From NCBI GenBank assembly GCA_025642075.2, contig JAODUO010000116.1, positions 12,501-76,500 on the forward strand: a DNA stretch of 64,000 nt, in the 5' to 3' direction. Below are positions 57,939 through 64,000 of the stretch, piece after piece; the first letter of the stretch is position 1; each line of letters starts with the position of its first letter. The notes beneath the pieces are model-generated. The model saw only the letters and a program-made list of their open reading frames with translations. It ran no database searches and had not been told where the DNA came from. The stretch is from Ridgeia piscesae (Eukaryota; Annelida; Polychaeta; Sabellida; Siboglinidae). The position numbers and the translations under genes are program-made.

Positions 57939-57996
<58 letters not shown>

Positions 57997-60900
57997 TATA
58001 TGTATAGAAAATTAGATGCAATTTAATTATCCAGGTACAATCTAACTCTAATTCCAGTACCAGTTATTCAGGATTCAAGTTGGAGCTGTTTGTCAGCAGT
58101 GATAATTGTGGACTTGCTGTTGATGGACTGTGCAAGAAAGACAGGCGTTTGGAGTGAGCGTTACTAATGACTGATAGAGAGAGGCCTGTACTGGTAGTTA
58201 GCTGAGCAGTTAGGGGCAGCTGGGAAGAACCTCCAAGTGTGGGAAGTGGGAGGCAGCAGGTGACAGGTGTGTGGCTGGGAAGAGGGGAGCAGCGTGTGTC
58301 CCGAGGAGGGGGCAGCGTGTATTTACCTGTGTGGATTGTCCTCAGGTGGCTGGCTGAGTCTGTGTTGTTGTCCCTCACATTAAAAGCCAGTCGAATGTGT
58401 TTCACGTCATGATTCCAGTTCTACAATGTCACAGTGTGTAGAGAATGTGTAGTTTTAGTATTAATGTCCGCAGTCAGTTTAAATTAAATAACAGTAATAA
58501 CGAAAGTGAAACTACAGCACCATTAACCTGGACAGTCCAAGCTCAGAGGCACAGTGTACAACATCATTAAACATAATCACAAATGGGGACAGGCAAGATA
58601 CATCATTGGAGCCTGGGACTGCAGAAAGTTTAGAGTCGGAATGTGATTTCAAACAAAGGTATATATTTTTTTCTCATAAGATGGCAATAGTTTCAGATAA
58701 TTTTATAGTCATAGGGAGTTGATTCGAGTTGTTTTGGTGCAGCTATAGAGAAAACATACATTGATTTAGATGATAGCACAATTAGACTTCTGTTATCACA
58801 TCTGTTCAGTTTGTCAGTGCCAATACCTACCAATTACCCTTCAAGCCACAGTCATGTGGGTTTACTACAGAGCATGGAAAGTCAACAATATTGACTTAGA
58901 AATGTCTGCATTGTCATATCACACATTCATCTGAAGATTCTACATTTGATAATTTATGTCGGATGCAACTTTCGACAAGTAGATTTGATGGGTCTTTTGA
59001 TGATACACTGTATCACCATCAACATGTTGTAGTCGATATCATCAGCTGTGTCTTTTTTTCACAAGGTGAATTTTATAAGTGACACAAACAAAATATTAAT
59101 GATTTGAATAGAGTAGCCTAGGCACTCTTTATATGGCACCATAGAGTGTTGTTAGTGCAAAGATTGAAAAGAAAATTTTCTATAGCCAGACTGTTTATTG
59201 TGTGTAAGCACATTAGCAACAATTCACGACACATTTTGTTTACCCATGCGGGCAGTCCTGTGCTGTTTTTACTGCGAATACCACACAGCATTATTCCAGT
59301 CTGACGCATGTGTCAGTTGTGAGACAAATCCAGTGATAATGTGTTAAATAAAGGGCAACGACGTGACTTTTTGATGCTCTGTGTTGTCACTGGACATACA
59401 GAGTAATTGAGACATTCTTTAGCACCTATGTGGACAGTGGGTCAGTATGGAACACAATACTGTACTACAATCTGTGTCTGACCTCACTGCAATGACTATA
59501 CAATAGAATAGAGTAACATAGACTAGTTTATAAAAGCATGTACCAACCATTACTTTACCACACAGCTTCAGGTTTGGATGTTTATAGGAGTCCATTGTTT
59601 CATCTGAGTACTCCTTAGTCACCCCTTGCTTGGAATGCATCTGACTCCTTTTAGAAAACCTAAATCCAGTGTTAAAGTGACCAATGTTCACTACCTCGTA
59701 ATAACCCCTATTTACCTTCACCGTAACATATACTACCTCATACGACCCCTATTTACTTTCACCGTAACATTCGCTACCTCACAAAACCCCTGTTTACCTT
59801 CACCATAACATTCACTACCTCACAAAGACCCCTGTTTACCTTCACCGTAACATACGCTACCTCACAAAGACCCCTGTTTACTTTCACCGTAACATATGCT
59901 ACCTCTCAAAGACCCCTGTTTACCTTCACCGTAACATACGCTACCTCACAAAGACCCCTATTTACCTTCACCGTAACATACGCTACCTCACAAAGACCCC
60001 TGTTTACCTTCACCGTAACATACGCTACCTCACAAAGACCCCTGTTTACCTTCACCGTAACATACGCTACCTCACAAAGACCCCTGTTTACCTTCACCGT
60101 AACACACGCTACCTCTCAAAGACCCCTGTTTACCTTCACCGTAACATATGCTACCTCACAAAGACCCCTGTTTACCTTCACCGTAACATACGCTACCTCA
60201 CAAAGACCCCTATTTACCTTCACCGTAACATACGCTACCTCACAAAGACCCCTGTTTACCTTCACCGTAACATACGCTACCTCTCAAAGACCCCTGTTTA
60301 CCTTCACCGTAACATACGCTACCTCACAAAGACCCTTGTTTACCTTCACCGTAACATATGCTACCTCACAAAGACCCCTGTTTACCTTCACCGTAACATA
60401 TGCTACCTCACAAAGACCCCTGTTTACCTTCACCGTAACATTCGCTACCTCACAAAGACCCCTGTTTACCTTCACCGTAACACACGCTACCTCACAAAGA
60501 CCCCTGTTTACCTTCACCGTAACATATGCTACCTCACAAAGACCCTTGTTTACCTTCACTGTAACATACGCTACCTCACAAAGACCCCTGTTTACCTTCA
60601 CTGTAACATACGCTACCTCATAACGACTCCTATTTACCTTCACTATAACATTACTACCATTCCATAATTCCTATCTACCCTCATTGTATTTCAGAAGTTC
60701 CTTTGAGCTTACTGAAAAGTGTATCAACATTTCATTCAATACACATCTGATTTGACAAAGAAATATAATAGCTACATGACGAATCAGAAAGCAGAAAACT
60801 TCTCAAAGTGTAATGCCATTTATTTATTTGCATTTCAGAATTCCAAACGAGTGCTGCGGTCAAATGAAGTAATTGTGCCCCCTGGTGGACTGCTGGACAC

Positions 60901-61938
60901 TGAATTAGACCTGTCCTTCTCGCTACAGGTGGGTACAGGTGGAGTGATCAGGTGATCAGAGGCTTTGTTACTGTCACCACATTGTCACATTGTCACTGGT
61001 GTCACACTTATACCATGGTGTCACTAGTTGTAGTGTCATGCGTGTCATAGTGTCACTAGTTATGTTTTCACAAGTGCCATTTTGTTACTAGTGTCATTTT
61101 GCCATTAATGTCATTTGTCACGTACTAGTGCATAGGATGACTAGTGCCATATCGTCACTAGTGCCACATTATCACTAGTGTCATGATGTCACTACTGCCA
61201 TGCTGGCACTAGTATGACATTAGTAGTGCCACATTGTCACTAGTGCCACGTTGTCACTACTGATATATTGTCTCATAGGTGGTCCCAACACATCTGTCTG
61301 TTGACATTGCTATTCTGTGGGTGACATTATGTGCTAATGCAATGACGAAAAACCAACTCATGTGGAGGAATAATTAATTTAAAACCGAACAAACCACATC
61401 ATTACGGTTGACCCTGCACAACTCCAACAGACAGCCACGTGATCAGCATAATTATTAATATCACACTCAATCAGTGATGTCTCATTACAAATGTAGATTA
61501 TGAGCCAGTGTGATAGGAAATTCCCAACCTTACAGTAGCCATAATATCAGTGAAACTCTACCAAGACGTGCAATGCACCAATGTAAAACATGACATGCAC
61601 ACAAGCAAATATTAAAACATATACTTTATTTTATACCTTTAAAGCATCTAGGTTCATAGCAACCAAAGAACAATTGCCCAGTCTCCTTAAATGTGGGACT
61701 GGGTGTTGTATCTCAGACACTTAAGAATTCCGAATTAATTCCTAGCAGAATCACATACACTGCATTCTGTGAGCGCTGGTAGTGCTGATACTGTGTCGTG
61801 TGCCTGCTGCAGTATCCCCACTTCCTGAAACGGGACGGCAACAGACTGCAGGTGATGCTGCAGAGACGCAAGAAGTACAAGAACAGGACAATTCTGGGCT
61901 ACAAGACACTCGCCATCGGACAGATCAACATGGCTCAG
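27328..61938 (+). CDS. PACS: PACS (phosphofurin acidic cluster sorting protein), 5' part; gene continues past the window
   Basis: PACS proteins are cytosolic sorting adaptors that bind acidic-cluster cargo such as furin and act at the TGN, endosomes and ER-mitochondria contacts. Four exons were found: 27328-27461, 47751-47838, 60839-60928 and 61813-61938. All join in frame and cover the start of the furin-binding region. Exon 1 gives [20 protein letters not shown], exon 2 [20 protein letters not shown], exon 3 [20 protein letters not shown], and exon 4 [20 protein letters not shown] with [19 protein letters not shown]. All match vertebrate PACS1/PACS2 closely. Introns are 20.3, 13.0 and 0.9 kb, and intron 4 exceeds 2 kb. 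This is probably the single pre-duplication orthologue. Confidence 0.95.
31421..32086. repeat. 22-bp minisatellite in PACS intron 1
   Basis: About 30 copies of ctcatacacagtcacccacc plus gt, with a degenerate central zone (31610-31760). Because 22 bp has no stop in any frame, a 286-codon frame crosses it; this is not a gene. Confidence 0.97.
32295..32996 (+). mobile_element. tRNA-derived SINE interrupted by a minisatellite
   Basis: The head has A-box-like gcataatgattagaat (about 32309) and B-box-like gagtttgaattg (32350), then agctgtatggatgagtgccg. The tail resumes at about 32838 with gtgatgggtaatgg, attgcaacatggctgaatct and gcactttgagca, typical of SINE/LINE 3' ends. The 23-bp array lies between the halves. 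Confidence 0.6.
32436..32838. repeat. 23-bp minisatellite inside a SINE
   Basis: About 17 copies of tagagacagtagagagtcga plus gac, some shortened by 8 bp. The final gctagagacggtgatgggta reads as SINE sequence, so the unit probably grew out of the SINE's own tagagacggt segment. Confidence 0.93.
36429..36750. repeat. Polypyrimidine (CT)n tract of about 320 bp
   Basis: CT-only with scattered G, plus strand. Mirror symmetry makes it triplex (H-DNA) prone, and the sense RNA would be a long pyrimidine tract. Confidence 0.95.
36861..36920. repeat. 15-bp tandem repeat
   Basis: Four copies of ttcccacactacttt. Confidence 0.9.
39225..39296 (-). mobile_element. LINE/SINE 3' tail, minus strand
   Basis: The minus strand reads gtacagcgcttttgagcaag, then agagctctatttaaatttgg, followed by gatgataataat. 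This is the widespread 'GCGCTTTGAGCA...GCGCTATATAAAT(ATT)n' retroelement end. Confidence 0.6.
39945..40200. repeat. Degenerate repeat of transposon-end type
   Basis: Several diverged copies of agtggaacctctatattaag and ggtcaccctt at irregular 40-65 bp spacing. The motif resembles terminal repeats of pogo/Tc-type DNA transposons; no transposase is present. Confidence 0.5.
42423..42567. repeat. 28-bp palindromic tandem repeat
   Basis: Five copies. The first forms a palindrome with 18-bp arms around one central base (42423-42459). Units 3 and 4 carry changes in the right arm and then in both arms, so pairing is lost and regained. Confidence 0.9.
43402..43413. promoter_or_regulatory. Perfect CRE palindrome
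   Basis: tgtgacgtcaca, a 12-bp perfect palindrome containing TGACGTCA, the CREB/ATF site. It is deep in PACS intron 1; function unknown. Confidence 0.35.
46849..46912. repeat. (GT)n/(CG) alternating tract
   Basis: GT dinucleotides pass into gcacgcgcacgcgcgcgtgt, Z-DNA-prone. A CRE (tgacgtca, 46829-46836) sits just upstream. Confidence 0.9.
47489..47640. repeat. 18-bp minisatellite upstream of PACS exon 2
   Basis: About 8-9 copies of ttgacctcaatatgtgtg; diverged gtgttgacc pieces continue to within 20 bp of the exon 2 acceptor. Confidence 0.93.
47751..47838 (+). CDS. PACS: PACS exon 2
   Basis: Acceptor tgcgttgcag, donor gtcagt. It encodes (R)[20 protein letters not shown] then SVIIAVKMQ, matching '[29 protein letters not shown]'. 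Minisatellites lie on both sides, 18 bp units before it and G-rich units after it. Confidence 0.95.
47868..50580. repeat. G-rich minisatellite of about 2.7 kb in PACS intron 2
   Basis: About 120 copies of a 21-24 bp unit, gagggagggtggttggtgtg, with indels, beginning about 30 bp after exon 2. The sense strand carries GGGAGGGTGGTTGG in nearly every unit, which can form G-quadruplexes. Longer blocks are duplicated (for example 48120-48270 with 48540-48690). Confidence 0.97.
51921..52091. repeat. 57-bp tandem triplication
   Basis: Three nearly identical copies starting ttgatccctgtcagttcacg at 51921, 51978 and 52035. Confidence 0.95.
53180..54760. repeat. 28-bp minisatellite of about 45 copies, degenerating to the right
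   Basis: The unit is ccttgtggccacataacaca plus caaataca, with occasional shortened units (lacking tggccacataac) and a gtggagtgtggccac variant. Beyond about 54200 copies become diverged. Confidence 0.95.
55515..56935. repeat. 26-bp C-rich minisatellite of about 55 copies
   Basis: The unit is ctagttgttcccttcccctg plus gccccc. The sense strand is a pyrimidine tract ending in CTAG in each unit, like a 3' splice site. Variants (catctcctgg, cttctcctgg, gctcc) are interspersed in blocks. Confidence 0.97.
57035..57110 (+). mobile_element. Possible SINE fragment
   Basis: A B-box-like gggttcaagtcac (57051) is followed by a GC-richer body. No A box was found. Confidence 0.25.
57942..58003. repeat. (AT)n microsatellite
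   Basis: TA dinucleotides with two cata interruptions. Confidence 0.95.
59683..60658. repeat. 42-bp minisatellite of about 23 copies before PACS exon 3
   Basis: The unit is ttcaccgtaacatacgctac then ctcacaaagacccctgttta cc. Its length is a multiple of three, so the minus strand shows a 14-residue repeat ([14 protein letters not shown]). Both ends are diverged copies. Confidence 0.97.
60839..60928 (+). CDS. PACS: PACS exon 3
   Basis: 30 codons, phase 0 to 0, between tgcatttcag and gtgggt. It encodes [20 protein letters not shown] then [10 protein letters not shown], matching '[30 protein letters not shown]'. Confidence 0.97.
60929..61812. other. PACS intron 3
   Basis: A degenerate array at 60975-61275 is built on short phrases such as cattgtcactagtgccac, with many CACTAGTG palindromes. 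The rest shows nothing recognisable. Confidence 0.6.
61813..61938 (+). CDS. PACS: PACS exon 4
   Basis: 42 codons, phase 0 to 0, between gcctgctgcag and gtactg. It encodes [42 protein letters not shown]. Its last 15 nt and donor are the seed of the 32-bp array that follows directly. Confidence 0.97.
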
Positions 61939-63140
61939 GTACTGAGGTCGTATAAGTCAACATGGCTCAGGTACTGATGTCGTATAAGTCAACATGGCTC
62001 AGGTACTACGGTCTTACAGGTCAAGATGGCTCAGGTACTGGGGTCTTACAGGACAAGATGGCTCAGGTATTAAGGTCTTAGAGGTCAACATGGCTCAGGT
62101 ACCGGGGTCTTAGAGGTCAACATGGCTTAGGTACTGGGGTCTTACAGGTCAACATGGCTCAGGTACTAGGGTCTTAGAGGTCAACATGGCTCAGGTACTG
62201 GGGTCTTACAGGTCAACATGGCTCAGGTACTGAGGTCTTACAGGACAAGATGGCTCAGGTATTAAGGTCTTAGAGGTCAACATGGCTCAGGTACTGAGGT
62301 CTTACAGGACAAGATGGCTCAGGTATTAAGGTCTTAGAGGTCAACATGGCTCAGGTACCGGGGTCTTAGAGGTCAACATGGCTTAGGTACTGGGGTCTTA
62401 CAGGTCAACATGGCTCAGGTACTAGGGTCTTAGAGGTCAACATGGCTCAGGTACTGGGGTCTTACAGGTCAACATGGCTCAGGTACTGAGGTCTTACAGG
62501 ACAAGATGGCTCAGGTATTAAGGTCTTAGAGGTCAACATGGCTCAGGTACTGAGGTCTTACAGGACAAGATGGCTCAGGTATTAAGGTCTTAGAGGTCAA
62601 CATGGCTCAGGTACCGGGGTCTTAGAGGTCAACATGGCTTAGGTACTGGGGTCTTACAGGTCAACATGGCTTAGGTACCCGGGTCTTACAGGTCAACATG
62701 GCTCAGGTACTATGGTCTTACAGGTCAACATGGCTCAAGTCCTGGAATATGGCAGGTCAACATGGCTCAGGTACTAGGGTGTTAAGAGGTCAACGTGGCT
62801 CATGTACTGGGGTCTTACATGTCAACATAGGCTCAGATACTGGGGTCTTACATGTCAACATAGGCTCAGATACTGGGGTCTTACAGGGGTCAACATGGCT
62901 CAGGTACTGGGATATTGCTGGTCAACATGGCTCAGGTACTAGGGTCTTAGAGGTCAACATGGCTCAGGTACTGGGGTCTTACAGGTTAACATGGCTCAGG
63001 TACTGGGGTCTTACAGGTCAACATGGCTCAGGTACTGAGGTCTTACAGGTCGACATGGCTCAGGTACTGAGGTCTTACAGGTCAACATGGCTCAGGTACC
63101 GAGTTCTTACAGGTCAACATGGCTCAGGTACTAGGATCTT
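61924..63140. repeat. 32-bp minisatellite seeded by the exon 4 end and 5' splice site of PACS
   Basis: The unit is cttacaggtcaacatggctc plus aggtactggggt. The exon 4 end (atcaacatggctcag|gtactg, 61924-61944) is its first copy, and about 37 more follow in the intron. Variants are caagatggct and gtattaagg. Every unit keeps aacatggctcag|gtac or a close form. Confidence 0.97.
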
Positions 63141-64000
63141 ACTCTTACATATAGATCCACATCCATGGATCAAATTTGAGGTCTTACCTGTAGATTCACG
63201 TGGATCAGGTACTGGGGTCTTACACATACAGCCTCTGATCCTTGAAGTGAGCCTTAAGATAGCCTACATACAGTCTATTTCAGTTTCTTTGCTCTCAGTT
63301 CAGAGACACACGTTAGTTGAGTAGTTTACATTCATGTGCATATGAAGCTTACATAACATTGTTATTCCAGTGGCAGAGGTATTGATTGATCATGAATAAA
63401 GATTGTTTTACTTCAGAGCTGAGACCATATTTATATTGCAGACCTGTCCTGTTTCCACCCCATGCCACTTTCAGTTTGTAATAAAGTCAGGATTGCTTCC
63501 AGCAAACTAACTCAATCAGACGGTTTGTATGGTAGATTCTTAGCAACACAGGGCTATGGTCAACAGGACAGACATTTCTAAGAACTGTTCTCTTACCCAA
63601 GACATGTTCTATTGTTATTGTTGCTGCAGCAGTCTCTAGACAAAGAGTTGTTGCCTGAGACCGTGTGTTCTGCTGTTGTTGCAGATTTTACAGCAGTCTC
63701 TAGACAAAGAGTTGTTGCCTGAGACCGTGTGTTCTGCTGTTGTTGCAGATTTTACAGCAGTCTCTAGACAGAGAGTTGTTGCCTGAGACCGTGTGTTCTG
63801 CTGTTGTTGCAGATTTTACAGCAGTCTCTAGACAGAGAGTTGTTGTCTGAGACCGTGTGTTCTGCTGTTGTTGCAGATTTTACAGCAGTCTCTAGACAGA
63901 GAGTTGTTGTCTGAGACCGTGTGTTCTGCTGTTGTTGCAGGTGTTACAGCAGTCTCTAGACAGAGAGTTGTAGCCGGAGACCGTGTGTTCTGCTGTTGTT
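61939..64000. other. PACS intron 4 (start)
   Basis: Between the 32-bp and 64-bp arrays (63140-63612) the DNA is AT-rich, with no recognisable feature. Confidence 0.6.
63613..64000. repeat. 64-bp minisatellite carrying a 3' splice site and exon-like sequence
   Basis: Six copies (anchor agtctctaga at 63631, 63695, 63759, 63823, 63887 and 63951), cut off by the window edge. Each has ctgctgttgttgcag, then rtkttacagcagtctctaga carrying the frame (I/V)LQQSL D. After 'INMAQ', VLQQSLDREL is what PACS would need (vertebrates have INMAEVMQ). The last copy has an in-frame TAG at 63971, so the true exon probably lies further right. Confidence 0.9.

Larger units (their letters stand above)
47839..60838. 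other. PACS intron 2, 13 kb
   Basis: Mostly tandem arrays, listed separately. Unique-looking DNA at 50600-51910, 52100-53170, 54780-55500 and 57000-59680 shows no recognisable exon. Confidence 0.5.

Noticed and set aside
58064..58405. 113-codon minus-strand frame
   Set aside because: No recognisable domain, no splice context matching the neighbouring gene; Ser/Leu/Pro composition is consistent with chance.
60284..60643. 119-codon minus-strand repeat protein [14 protein letters not shown]
   Set aside because: Open only because the unit is 42 bp; no flanking gene structure on that strand. Kept only as a low-interest finding.
62698..63324. 208-codon frame MAQVLWSYRSTWL and onward after PACS exon 4
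   Set aside because: The frame changes phase through the 32-bp array and does not continue the PACS frame; it is a repeat artefact.

Overview
The window is eukaryotic nuclear DNA from an invertebrate animal. Coding sequence is split into short exons with GT..AG introns, the proteins are typical metazoan ones, and the non-coding DNA is AT-rich and full of microsatellites, minisatellites, tRNA-derived SINEs, a LINE relic and a Penelope-like relic. I infer a lophotrochozoan, perhaps a mollusc, but the sequence alone does not settle this. There is no prokaryotic feature, rRNA, tRNA gene or CRISPR array.

Layout. (1) About 1-5960, + strand: the 3' half of a calpain gene, namely the end of the beta-sandwich (C2-like) domain with its acidic loop and a divergent penta-EF-hand region, ending near a polyadenylation signal at 5955. 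(2) 6000-7740: LINE reverse-transcriptase tail relic and a Penelope-like GIY-YIG relic flanked by inverted copies of a hammerhead-ribozyme-like end. (3) 7822 to about 10075, - strand: the last two or three exons of a gene I cannot name. (4) 12774-22657, + strand: a complete nine-exon YIF1 gene (predicted 321 aa), an ER-Golgi membrane trafficking protein. (5) 23.2-27.3 kb: intergenic DNA with minisatellites, a 270-bp CA tract and a SINE. (6) 27328 to beyond the right edge, + strand: the first four exons of PACS (phosphofurin acidic cluster sorting protein), spread over more than 36 kb because introns 1, 2 and 4 are stuffed with tandem repeats. All YIF1 and PACS exons join in frame, and all calpain exons up to 4775 do too.

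YIF1 and PACS both act in membrane traffic (ER-Golgi cycling; sorting at the TGN and endosomes). Calpain is a cytosolic calcium-dependent protease. I see no sign that the three form a functional cluster.

The most unusual feature is in PACS intron 4. The 3' end of exon 4 together with its 5' splice site is repeated as a 32-bp minisatellite of about 37 copies. At the right edge, a 64-bp repeat carries a 3' splice site plus what looks like the start of the next exon. Each 32-bp unit reads like a complete 15-nt in-frame microexon (CAG acceptor, V-N-M-A-Q, GT donor). A milder version occurs at the YIF1 exon 5 donor. Several other intronic arrays carry splice-site-like motifs.
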